NCBI GenBank assembly: GCA_021851875.1
Contig: JAJZQI010000012.1
Location: 24,082 to 88,081, forward strand
DNA from: Pseudomonadota bacterium
GTDB lineage: Bacteria; Pseudomonadota; Gammaproteobacteria; Burkholderiales; JAJZQI01
Length of the DNA: 64,000 nucleotides
Direction: 5' to 3'
In this document: positions 1-10,288 of the stretch, one piece after another
Position numbering within the stretch: the stretch's first letter is position 1
Layout of the letters: the number at the start of each line of letters is the position of its first letter
The notes under the pieces: generated by a model
The model's input: the letters and a program-made list of their open reading frames with translations, nothing else
The model's database searches: none
What the model was told of the DNA's origin: nothing
Position numbers and translations under genes: made by a program

Positions 1-1925
<1,925 letters not shown>

Positions 1926-1959
1926 TCGCGGCCAGAGAAACGGATAAAGGAAAAAGACA

Positions 1960-3102
1960 ATGCTGAGTTTTGACGACGAAATCGTGGCGACCCCGCAACC
2001 CGCTTTCCGCCCGGCCATGCCGGAGCCGGCCGCCATGCCGTCCTTCCAGACGGAGGCCGCGCCGCTGCACACCGAAGGCGCCACCAACCGCATCAACGTG
2101 GTGGACAAGCGCATCATCAACGGCCAGACCGACGTGAATCAGCTGGTGCCGTTCAAGTACAAGTGGGCATGGGAAAAGTATCTGGCCACCTGCGCCAACC
2201 ACTGGATGCCGCAGGAAGTGAACATGAGCCGCGACATCGCCATGTGGAAAGATCCCAATGGTTTGAGTGACGACGAGCGCCGTCTGGTGAAGCGCAACCT
2301 GGGTTTCTTCGTGACCGCCGACTCGCTGGCCGCCAACAACATCGTGCTGGGTACCTATCGCCAGATCACCGCGCCGGAATGCCGTCAGTTCCTGCTGCGC
2401 CAGGCCTTTGAAGAGGCCATCCACACCCACGCCTACCAGTACATCGTGGAATCGCTGGGTCTGGACGAAGGCGAAATCTTCAACGCCTATCACGAAGTCC
2501 AGTCCATCCGCGACAAGGACGAGTTCCTGATTCCGTTCATCAATACCCTGACCAATCCGGAATTCAAGACCGGCACGCCGGAAAACGATCAGAAACTGCT
2601 CAAGTCCCTGATCGTGTTCGCCTGCATCATGGAAGGCCTGTTCTTCTACGTCGGCTTTGTGCAGATTCTGGCGCTGGGCCGGCAGAACAAGATGACCGGC
2701 GCTGCCGAACAGTACCAGTACATCCTGCGTGACGAGTCCATGCACTGCAACTTCGGTATTGACCTGATCAACACCATCAAAATGGAAAACCCGCACCTGT
2801 GGACCAGCGAATTCCGCGAAGAACTCAAAGGCCTGTTCATGAAGGGCGTGGAACTGGAATACCGCTATGCTGAAGACACCATGCCGCGCGGCGTGCTGGG
2901 TCTGAATGCGGCGATGTTCAAGGAATACCTGCGCTTTATCGCCAACCGCCGTGCGCAGCAGATCGGTCTGGACGAACTGTTCGCCGGTGCCACCAACCCC
3001 TTCCCCTGGATGGCCGAAATGATCGACCTGAAGAAGGAGAAGAATTTCTTCGAGACACGGGTAACCGAGTACCAGTCTGGCGGCGCGCTGAGCTGGGACT
3101 GA
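1960..3102 (+). CDS. nrdB: Ribonucleoside-diphosphate reductase beta subunit, class Ia
   Basis: Small subunit (380 aa) housing the di-iron centre and tyrosyl radical. Iron ligands and radical Tyr are visible: MWKD (Asp), [12 protein letters not shown] (Glu, His and the radical Tyr in the E-x2-H-x3-Y pattern, near 150-160), EGLFFYVGF (Glu) and [10 protein letters not shown] (Glu, Glu/His). The presence of the Tyr argues for a classical class Ia enzyme and not a radical-less subclass Ic. The C-terminal GGALSWD would dock into NrdA. The first 40 residues are Pro/Ala-rich and variable. The start is supported by an AAAGGA ribosome site about 8 bases before ATG. It is transcribed with nrdA and followed by a strong terminator. 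Confidence 0.97.
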   Translation: MLSFDDEIVATPQPAFRPAMPEPAAMPSFQTEAAPLHTEGATNRINVVDKRIINGQTDVNQLVPFKYKWAWEKYLATCANHWMPQEVNMSRDIAMWKDPNGLSDDERRLVKRNLGFFVTADSLAANNIVLGTYRQITAPECRQFLLRQAFEEAIHTHAYQYIVESLGLDEGEIFNAYHEVQSIRDKDEFLIPFINTLTNPEFKTGTPENDQKLLKSLIVFACIMEGLFFYVGFVQILALGRQNKMTGAAEQYQYILRDESMHCNFGIDLINTIKMENPHLWTSEFREELKGLFMKGVELEYRYAEDTMPRGVLGLNAAMFKEYLRFIANRRAQQIGLDELFAGATNPFPWMAEMIDLKKEKNFFETRVTEYQSGGALSWD

Positions 3103-3125
3103 TCATTCAGCCTCGACCGGCAGGT

Positions 3126-3157
3126 AAAAAAGCCTCACATTGTGAGGCTTTTTTTTA
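3126..3157. terminator. Rho-independent, bidirectional terminator after nrdB
   Basis: GCCTCACA-T-TGTGAGGC stem with an A-tract on the left and eight T on the right. It can stop nrdAB on the plus strand and the convergent transglutaminase-like gene on the minus strand. Confidence 0.93.
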
Positions 3158-3205
3158 TGGTTCCCGAGTTGCGAATGCAAGAGGGAATTAAAGGGTGGCG
3201 AGCCG

Positions 3206-3916
3206 TCAGGGCAAATGCTCGAAAAAATAAGGAACTGCGCGAAATGTGAGCACCAGTCCGCCCTGTTCCGGGGGGTGGGAGAGGCGGATGTAGTCGCTTT
3301 CCGCCAGAGGTCTGGCCAGGTGGCCGTGGCGACTGCGGCTGAATACGCCATTGCGCCACTGGTATACCTCGTTCAGCTTTTCCCGGGAGGTATACGAATG
3401 GCTGTTGTCATTGAAGTAGTCGTCGAACCGGTCTCGCCCGAGGTAGATTGCATTGGATCCTTCGTAGCCGGTTTTGACGGCGGTGATGGGGTCCGTATTC
3501 AATATGTAGGCCCAGTCGCCGGGCACGAAATTGTTGGCCGGGTCATAGTCGTCTTCGAAGTACCACATTGCCGGTGGTTCGATACCGACCAATGGATCGC
3601 CGTCTGCCTGTAAGCGATCCAGTACGCGCTGCAGTGTAGCTTTGTCGGGCGCCACTCGGGTGTAGTAGTCCAGTACGCCCTGAATGATGACGAGCTTGGT
3701 GGCGGTGTAGCAGCCGATGTTGTACTTGCTCTGGTGCAAAAAGGCGTCATTTACCGCGGCAGGCAGGCTGGTTTTGGGGATGCCAGAGCGCCAGAACTTT
3801 TTGTTCCAGCTGGCGGATCCCCCATCCGGCCATTGCCAGGAAAGCCGTTCGGTCCAGGCCACAATGTTCTGACGCAGGCCGACATGGTTTCTCAGTGCGG
3901 CGATATCGCAGGGCAT
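3206..3916 (-). CDS. Tgl-like protein-glutamine gamma-glutamyltransferase (transglutaminase) candidate
   Basis: 236 aa without signal peptide or membrane segment. The order of motifs resembles the Bacillus spore-coat transglutaminase Tgl (about 245 aa): IGCYTATKLVIIQGVLDYY corresponds to the Tgl catalytic-Cys segment (FECATAIVIIYYLAL), then PGDWAYILNTDP to LGDCLYFKNPEF, then EGSNAIYLGRDRFDDYF to GENVILLGEDKYFAHG. The Cys of CYTAT, near residue 69, would be the nucleophile. This is recognition from memory of the family, not an alignment search. It sits 5 bases downstream of a secreted 125-aa protein on the same strand, so the two are probably one operon. The substrate is unknown. A Tgl-type enzyme in a Gram-negative is unexpected because no endospore exists. 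Confidence 0.6.
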   Translation of the reverse strand: MPCDIAALRNHVGLRQNIVAWTERLSWQWPDGGSASWNKKFWRSGIPKTSLPAAVNDAFLHQSKYNIGCYTATKLVIIQGVLDYYTRVAPDKATLQRVLDRLQADGDPLVGIEPPAMWYFEDDYDPANNFVPGDWAYILNTDPITAVKTGYEGSNAIYLGRDRFDDYFNDNSHSYTSREKLNEVYQWRNGVFSRSRHGHLARPLAESDYIRLSHPPEQGGLVLTFRAVPYFFEHLP

Positions 3917-3921
3917 TCTGG

Positions 3922-4299
3922 TCAGGCGTCCACGGTGCAGGAGGGCTCCTTTTTCGAAACGGTTTGTACATTGACGGGTTCCCCGCGAGGTCCGTTTGGC
4001 AGGGGGACCATTTCATTGCGTAAATTGAGTGCGGCTTGCCGGTAAAAATCCAGGGGAGAAATATCTTCTCCAGGCCCGATCAGGGTATAGAGGATGCCGT
4101 CGTTGAGTTGCGACCGTTGCACCCAAGCCGATGGAATGTCCAGACTGCTTAGATAACTGGAAAATGCCGTGTCCAGCTCGGGGACCGCTTGCGAGGCGCA
4201 CTGAAACTCAACGCCCTCTGTTGGCGGCGTCGCTGGTTGGGGCTGCGCAAGACATAGCGCCGGAATGGAGAGCAGAAGGGCAAGCAGTACGTGCTTCAC
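3922..4299 (-). CDS. Secreted hypothetical protein, partner of the transglutaminase-like gene
   Basis: 125 aa from a GTG start (VKHVLLALLLSIPALCLAQ), chosen because AGGAAAA lies 6 bases upstream and because the predicted signal peptide then begins at residue 1; the open frame extends upstream to 4347 without a ribosome site. The cleavage site is probably after CLA. The mature part is about 105 aa with two Cys (QCAS and SCTV) that could form a disulfide, and a Gln-rich start. I do not recognise a family. The tight spacing to the downstream transglutaminase-like gene suggests a shared transcript. Confidence 0.6.
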   Translation of the reverse strand: MKHVLLALLLSIPALCLAQPQPATPPTEGVEFQCASQAVPELDTAFSSYLSSLDIPSAWVQRSQLNDGILYTLIGPGEDISPLDFYRQAALNLRNEMVPLPNGPRGEPVNVQTVSKKEPSCTVDA

Positions 4300-4801
4300 G
4301 GTTTTCCTGTTGCGTCTGGCAGCGGAGAGGGAACCGCAACTATACACGACACGAACGGGAATCTGTCAGCGAGCGGCTGACCGAGTTAGCCCGCTCCATC
4401 GCTATAGACGTGTCAGCACGGTGGATTTTGGAAGACTAAACGTTACCGCAATCCGCTCCGCCTGCTATGGCATCCAGAGCGATCTAACGGGGTGTCTTGC
4501 TATAGCTGCGCAAAAAACGCAACAGCTAAGAAGTGGAAACAGTGCGCTTTCGCAGCGAGAGAGGCTGGCTATTGGCTGTGTCGAGGCGGTTCAGACGCGT
4601 TTTTTGTCGGCGCGGCGAAATGCGAGACGGATTTTCATCGACCACTTGCTCAACGCGGTAGCAAGTCGGTCGCTAGCCTGCGCGACATGCTTTGTTGTTG
4701 AGTCGTGTAAGTGGACGCCGTGTCGGTTTCGACAGCTTGGGAATAGTGCAGTATGCTTAAAAGTGAAAGTGAGCTGTATTTTACTGCCTGAGGATGTGAC
4801 G
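4300..4801. other. Intergenic, about 500 bases, no supported gene
   Basis: Separates the divergent secreted-protein gene and the small lipoprotein gene. Frames on both strands are short and lack ribosome sites or recognisable products. Several short inverted repeats and TATAAT-like hexamers occur, but none makes a convincing promoter or RNA. I see nothing I can name here. Confidence 0.5.
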
Positions 4802-5059
4802 ATGAAACGGATGAAATGGCTGGCGTTGCTGCTGGTGCTGTTCCTGTGGGGCTGCAATAGCAAGCTGACGCAGGAAAACTACAACAAGATCGGCATGGGG
4901 ATGGGTTATGACCAGGTGGTCGATCTGATCGGTAAACCGGATAAGTGCGACGATGTGATGGGGATTCGCAGCTGTCACTGGGGTGACGGCAAGACTGCGG
5001 TGAGCATCAGCTTCGCCGGCGACAAGGTGTTGCTGTTCTCCGCTGAAAACCTGCATTGA
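4802..5059 (+). CDS. Small lipoprotein, SmpA/OmlA-like (DUF3862-type)
   Basis: 85 aa with a lipoprotein signal: positively charged MKRMK, a hydrophobic stretch, then LFLWGC as lipobox with Cys near 18. The mature domain (ENYNKIGMGMGYDQVVDLIGKP followed by a C-x-C-x-W segment) has the 'I..GM.y..V...lG.P' pattern of BamE/SmpA-like and DUF3862 outer-membrane lipoproteins. It would be anchored to a membrane; its function is unknown. The internal ATG at 4802 is chosen over longer in-frame starts because it begins the signal peptide and follows GAGG. The next gene starts 15 bases downstream. Confidence 0.75.
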   Translation: MKRMKWLALLLVLFLWGCNSKLTQENYNKIGMGMGYDQVVDLIGKPDKCDDVMGIRSCHWGDGKTAVSISFAGDKVLLFSAENLH

Positions 5060-5074
5060 TTGTCGAGGTAAGCC

Positions 5075-6262
5075 ATGTCGCTGGACCAATTTCTACAGCA
5101 GCATCTGGCCGACCTGACCGGGGTGCGGCACGATATCCACGCTCATCCGGAGTTGGCGTTCGAGGAGAATCGCACCGGCGATCTGGTCGCCGCGCGGCTT
5201 GAACGAGCCGGGCTGGAAGTGCATCGCGGCTGGGCCGGTACCGGGGTGGTGGCCGTGCTGCGCTGCGGCACTTCTGCGCGCGCGATCGGGCTGCGTGCCG
5301 ATATGGACGCCTTGCCGATTCACGAATTGAACGAATTCGGCCACTGTTCGCAGCACCACGGCAAAATGCACGCCTGCGGGCATGACGGTCACACCGCCAT
5401 GCTGCTGGGGGCCGCTGAATATCTGGCGCAGCAACGCGATTTTGACGGCGCACTTGATGGTACTGTGGTGTTTTATTTTCAGCCGGCCGAAGAGGGCGAG
5501 GGCGGCGCCCGCGTCATGGTGGAAGAAGGCGTGCTGGAAAAATTCCCGGTGGATGCCGTGTTCGGCCTGCACAACTGGCCGGGCATGCCCGAGGGCGAGA
5601 TGGCCGTGCACGCCGGCCCGGTGATGGCCTGTGCCGACCGCTTCGATATCGTGGTGACGGGCAACGGCGCGCACGCGGCCATGCCGCATCAGGGCAACGA
5701 TGTGGTGGTGGCCGGCAGCGCGATTGTGCAGGCGTTGCAAACCGTGATCAGCCGCACGCGCGATCCGCTCACGCCTGCCGTGTTGAGCGTGACACGCTTT
5801 CACGCCGGCGAGGCGAACAACGTGCTGGCCGACAAGGCCGTGCTGGGCGGCACGGTACGGGCTTTTTCCAATGCCGAGCGCGACCGCATAGAAGCGGCCA
5901 TGCAGTCCATTTGCCTGCATGTGGGTACGGCTTACGGTGTGCGTGCCGAGCTGGATTACCGTCACGGCTATCCGCCGACCGTCAACAGTGAAGCCGAGGC
6001 GCGCTTTTGCGCCGAGGTGGCGGCCGAGTTGTTCGGCGCCGGCAAGGTGAAAACGGCCGTGGCGCCGTCCATGGGGGCGGAGGATTTCGCCTACTTCCTC
6101 GAGCGCAAGCCGGGCGCCTATGTCTGGCTGGGCAATGGTATGGCGGAGGGCGGCTGCATGCTGCACAACCCGCGCTACGATTTCAACGACAGTGTGCTTC
6201 CCCTGGGTGTGCGCTATTGGGTCGCCCTGGTGCGGCGCTTCCTGGCACAGCCGGCTGCCTGA
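5075..6262 (+). CDS. M20 family amidohydrolase (hippurate hydrolase / N-acyl amino acid hydrolase type)
   Basis: 395 aa zinc peptidase-fold enzyme that hydrolyses N-acyl amino acids. Metal and catalytic residues are visible: RADMDALP (Asp near 78), HACGHDGHTAML (Cys101, His103), PAEEGEGGARV (Glu pair near 139-140), FGLHNWPGMP (His near 166) and a late MLHNPRYDFND (His near 365). The Cys-x-His pair is typical of the HipO/AmaA/IAA-amino-acid hydrolase branch, so the exact substrate (hippurate, acetyl-amino acid or other) cannot be assigned. A GAGG ribosome site precedes ATG. It is probably co-transcribed with the small lipoprotein gene. Confidence 0.9.
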   Translation: MSLDQFLQQHLADLTGVRHDIHAHPELAFEENRTGDLVAARLERAGLEVHRGWAGTGVVAVLRCGTSARAIGLRADMDALPIHELNEFGHCSQHHGKMHACGHDGHTAMLLGAAEYLAQQRDFDGALDGTVVFYFQPAEEGEGGARVMVEEGVLEKFPVDAVFGLHNWPGMPEGEMAVHAGPVMACADRFDIVVTGNGAHAAMPHQGNDVVVAGSAIVQALQTVISRTRDPLTPAVLSVTRFHAGEANNVLADKAVLGGTVRAFSNAERDRIEAAMQSICLHVGTAYGVRAELDYRHGYPPTVNSEAEARFCAEVAAELFGAGKVKTAVAPSMGAEDFAYFLERKPGAYVWLGNGMAEGGCMLHNPRYDFNDSVLPLGVRYWVALVRRFLAQPAA

Positions 6263-6302
6263 TCATTCCTGGGGTGATCGCCCCTGTCCTTTTTACCCTG
6301 CA

Positions 6303-6336
6303 TAAAAGAAAACGGGCGACTCATGCGAGCCGCCCG
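6303..6336 (-). terminator. Rho-independent terminator of the 29-aa peptide gene
   Basis: On the minus strand CGGGCGGCTC-GCAT-GAGTCGCCCG (one G-T pair) is followed by TTTTCTTTTA. It lies 57 bases after the stop of the small membrane peptide and faces the end of the convergent amidohydrolase gene. Confidence 0.85.
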
Positions 6337-6392
6337 CCTCCGGGAAGAAAAAGCCGCCCGTCCTTTGGAAGTCGGGGCGGAAGACGCACTCC

Positions 6393-6482
6393 TTAGGAGA
6401 GTATGACGCTAAACAGGGAAATCCAGGACCAGGCGATCAGCGCGATAACGATGGTCAAAGGCAAGCTTTCTTTGCTGAACAT
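6393..6482 (-). CDS. 29-residue single-span membrane peptide (unannotated small protein)
   Basis: The 29 codons read MFSKESLPLT, then IVIALIAWSWISLFSVILS. About 19 hydrophobic residues (10-28) follow a short polar N-terminus with one Lys and one Glu, so it is likely a single transmembrane helix with the N-terminus cytoplasmic or as an amphipathic cap. The ribosome site AAGGAGGAG, 5 bases from ATG, is close to perfect. A near-consensus promoter lies upstream and a rho-independent terminator downstream, so this is a complete monocistronic unit. I do not recognise the family; it does not resemble CydX, KdpF or CcoQ as I remember them. By analogy with other tiny membrane proteins it may bind a larger membrane complex. 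Confidence 0.75.
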   Translation of the reverse strand: MFSKESLPLTIVIALIAWSWISLFSVILS

Positions 6483-6522
6483 GGGAACTCCTCCTTAGCT
6501 AAAATCGAATACATAATCCACA

Positions 6523-6585
6523 ATCAGGATATTAGTATCTCAAATTTCGCATGTCAATTTATATTTGAGATGTCTGTATCCTGAT
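6523..6585 (-). promoter_or_regulatory. Sigma-70 promoter embedded in two nested inverted repeats sharing one axis
   Basis: Minus-strand promoter TTGACA (6557-6552), 17-base spacer, TAATAT (6534-6529), driving the 29-aa peptide. Two perfect 9-bp inverted repeats share the axis at 6554: the outer pair ATCAGGATA (6523-6531)/TATCCTGAT (6577-6585) and the inner pair ATCTCAAAT (6537-6545)/ATTTGAGAT (6563-6571). The -35 box lies on the axis and the -10 box overlaps the outer left arm. This is the geometry of a repressor operator; the regulator is unknown. Confidence 0.8.
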
Positions 6586-6739
6586 ATGTTGTTAAATCGA
6601 CACAGCTTCCTTTTCCTCATCTTTCTCCGCGGCACTGCCATTTCCGGCTGACCGGCATGCTGTTTGATGCCTGCATGCAATGAAGCGTCTGATTAAAAAG
6701 GGACTTCGTCTCGATACTTATACGTATAGCATAAAAAAT

Positions 6740-6768
6740 TTGCTGCACTAAATATCTGTTGCTATAAA
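6740..6768 (+). promoter_or_regulatory. Promoter of the riboswitch transcript
   Basis: TTGCTG (6740-6745), 17-base spacer, TATAAA (6763-6768). It places transcription start near 6775, exactly at the 5' side of the riboswitch aptamer. Confidence 0.65.
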
Positions 6769-6773
6769 GGGAA

Positions 6774-6858
6774 GTGGCTGCAAAAGGCAAACCCGGCGAA
6801 AGCCGGTGACGCAAAGCTTCCGGTCTAATGCCGATGGTTCGGCAACGACAGCGGGGCC
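6774..6858 (+). ncRNA. Cyclic-di-GMP-I (GEMM-I) riboswitch
   Basis: Matches the GEMM-I consensus in order: GGCAAACC, a P2 hairpin CGGC-GAAA-GCCG with the GNRA tetraloop, GTGACGCAAAGC, CCGGTCTAAT (tetraloop-receptor side), a P3 hairpin TGCCGA-TGGT-TCGGCA, and the closing GACAGCGGGGCC. It binds cyclic-di-GMP and controls the downstream gene. A second hairpin (GCGGAG.../...CTCCGC, 6864-6888) follows, with only a weak T-rich tail, so it may act as a terminator or as part of a translational switch ahead of the TTTGGAGGG ribosome site. Confidence 0.9.
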
Positions 6859-6923
6859 GCCAGCGGAGGAGTCCTGATCTCCCTCCGCCTATTGTTAATT
6901 TCATGCAATTTGGAGGGTGTACC

Positions 6924-7592
6924 ATGAGGATTGATGCGAAACCGGGTGAGGTCGCGGCGGTGGTTGTCGTGGCGCTGATGAGCATTGCGGCGAATTTGCC
7001 AGATAGTATTCTGCTGGGGCTGATCGATCGGCGGATTCTGCTGCTTGCGCTGATGACAACGGTGCTCATCGCGCTGTTCCGTTATTTGCGCGCGCTGTTG
7101 TTCCTGGCTGTCGTGGTGTTGGCCATTGGCGCCAATTTGCCGGAACAATTGGCGAATTCGCTGGGGATCGACGGTACGGCGTTGACCATTACCCTGGGCT
7201 TGCTGGCATTCTTCTCGCTGGTGAACGCCTTGCTCAAGATCGTGCCGACCGGATTTGAGGAAACCAGCAAGCGCATCGATTCTCCCGACTCCCGTGCCAA
7301 TGTGATGAATGCCGTGCTCAAGGGCGATGTGGTGCAGCTGCAGAAATTGATGGCGCTCGGCGTGGAAGTGAATTTTCAGGAAAACGGCAGGATTCCGCTG
7401 CTGGAAGCGGTGGAATTGGGTTACTCCGATGTGGTGCAGATTCTGCTGCACCATGGCGCCCAATACGACGTGCGCAACGCGGCCGGCGTGCTGGCGAAGG
7501 ATATTGCCATGGAAAAAGGCTACACCCGCTGCGCCAATATGCTGCTGTATGCGGCTGAACTGGCGGCCGGCGGCAAGCCGGCTGCGGCCTGA
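6924..7592 (+). CDS. Membrane-anchored ankyrin-repeat protein under cyclic-di-GMP riboswitch control
   Basis: 222 aa from ATG preceded by TTTGGAGGG. The N-terminal 110 residues hold about four hydrophobic segments (near 9-24, 27-50, 55-70 and 84-104). The C-terminal cytoplasmic part (about 125-215) carries two to three ankyrin-like repeats, for example NAVLKGDVVQLQKLMALGVE and PLLEAVELGYSDVVQILLHH. Ankyrin repeats mediate protein contacts; no catalytic motif is seen. The leader contains a GEMM-I riboswitch, so expression should follow cyclic-di-GMP level, suggesting a role in envelope or surface lifestyle changes (inference). The longer frame starting at 6828 is rejected because it would read through the riboswitch. 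Confidence 0.85.
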   Translation: MRIDAKPGEVAAVVVVALMSIAANLPDSILLGLIDRRILLLALMTTVLIALFRYLRALLFLAVVVLAIGANLPEQLANSLGIDGTALTITLGLLAFFSLVNALLKIVPTGFEETSKRIDSPDSRANVMNAVLKGDVVQLQKLMALGVEVNFQENGRIPLLEAVELGYSDVVQILLHHGAQYDVRNAAGVLAKDIAMEKGYTRCANMLLYAAELAAGGKPAAA

Positions 7593-7597
7593 CGGGT

Positions 7598-7630
7598 GCA
7601 CGCCCGGCCGTGCAATGCGGCCGGGCGTGC
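7598..7630 (+). terminator. Terminator-like hairpin after the ankyrin gene
   Basis: A 13-bp perfect stem GCACGCCCGGCCG / CGGCCGGGCGTGC with a 7-base loop, starting 5 bases after the stop codon. There is no T-run, so its efficiency is uncertain. Confidence 0.6.
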
Positions 7631-7689
7631 ATTTGGCCTGCCGATGCGGGATAATTCGGCTTTTATCCGCGCTCGTTTGATTGCGTTTG

Positions 7690-9815
<2,126 letters not shown>

Positions 9816-9821
9816 TGCCGG

Positions 9822-9859
9822 GTCGTAATATAAAAGTCGTAATACAAGTCGTGTTAGAA
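9822..9859 (+). promoter_or_regulatory. Likely yajC-secDF promoter region with short direct repeats
   Basis: Three imperfect copies of GTCGTAATA (9822, 9836, 9848) lead into a TAGAAT -10-like hexamer (9854-9859). No good -35 hexamer is seen, so the call is tentative. Confidence 0.35.
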
Positions 9860-9896
9860 TCACCCGACCAGAAAAAAACAGGGAGAAGGAAAATTT

Positions 9897-10223
9897 ATGT
9901 TTATCAATATTGCACAGGCGGCCGACGCGGCTGCGCCGGCTCAGGCCGATCCGATCATGAGCTTTCTGCCGCTGGTGATCATTTTCGTGCTGTTCTATTT
10001 CATGCTGATCCGCCCGCAAATGAAGCGGGCCAAAGAGCAGAAGAATATGCTCGAAGCCCTGCAAAAAGGCGATGAAATCGTCACTGCGGGCGGGTTGGCC
10101 GGCAAAGTGGTCAAAGTGGGCGAGGTCTATGTCGGCCTGGAGGTGTCGGATGGTGTGACCGTTCAGGTGCAAAAGCAGTCCATCCAGGCGGTGCTGCTCA
10201 AAGGTACCCTGAAGTCGCTGTAA
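9897..10223 (+). CDS. yajC: Sec translocon accessory subunit YajC
   Basis: 108 aa single-span inner-membrane protein of the SecDF-YajC complex. The membrane helix (about 20-42, LPLVIIFVLFYFMLIRPQMK) is followed by the conserved cytoplasmic RPQMKRAKEQK.MLEALQKGDEIVTAGGLAGKV region. A strong GGGAGAAGGAAA ribosome site precedes ATG. It is the first gene of yajC-secD-secF. A stem-loop (CACTGCCCGC/GCGGGCAGTG, 10231-10254) lies in the 65-base gap to secD and could act as an mRNA-stability or attenuation element. Confidence 0.95.
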   Translation: MFINIAQAADAAAPAQADPIMSFLPLVIIFVLFYFMLIRPQMKRAKEQKNMLEALQKGDEIVTAGGLAGKVVKVGEVYVGLEVSDGVTVQVQKQSIQAVLLKGTLKSL

Positions 10224-10230
10224 GTCTCTG

Positions 10231-10254
10231 TCACTGCCCGCTGATGCGGGCAGT
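10231..10254 (+). other. Intergenic stem-loop between yajC and secD
   Basis: CACTGCCCGC-TGAT-GCGGGCAGTG, a 10-bp perfect stem without a T-run. It probably processes or stabilises the operon mRNA and is not a full terminator, because secDF has no other clear promoter. Confidence 0.5.
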
Positions 10255-10288
10255 GTGCTTAATGAATTAGCAGAAATACAATCCCGAC

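Noticed and set aside
4350-4801. Small minus- and plus-strand frames in the intergenic stretch
   Set aside because: They lack ribosome sites, recognisable proteins and codon bias; probably non-coding.
6400-6498. Plus-strand 24-codon frame opposite the 29-aa peptide with a TTAGGAGAG ribosome site
   Set aside because: No promoter or terminator on that strand and a non-natural composition; it mirrors the peptide gene by chance.
6828-6923. N-terminal extension of the ankyrin protein
   Set aside because: It reads through the riboswitch aptamer and hairpin; the ATG at 6924 has a clear ribosome site.
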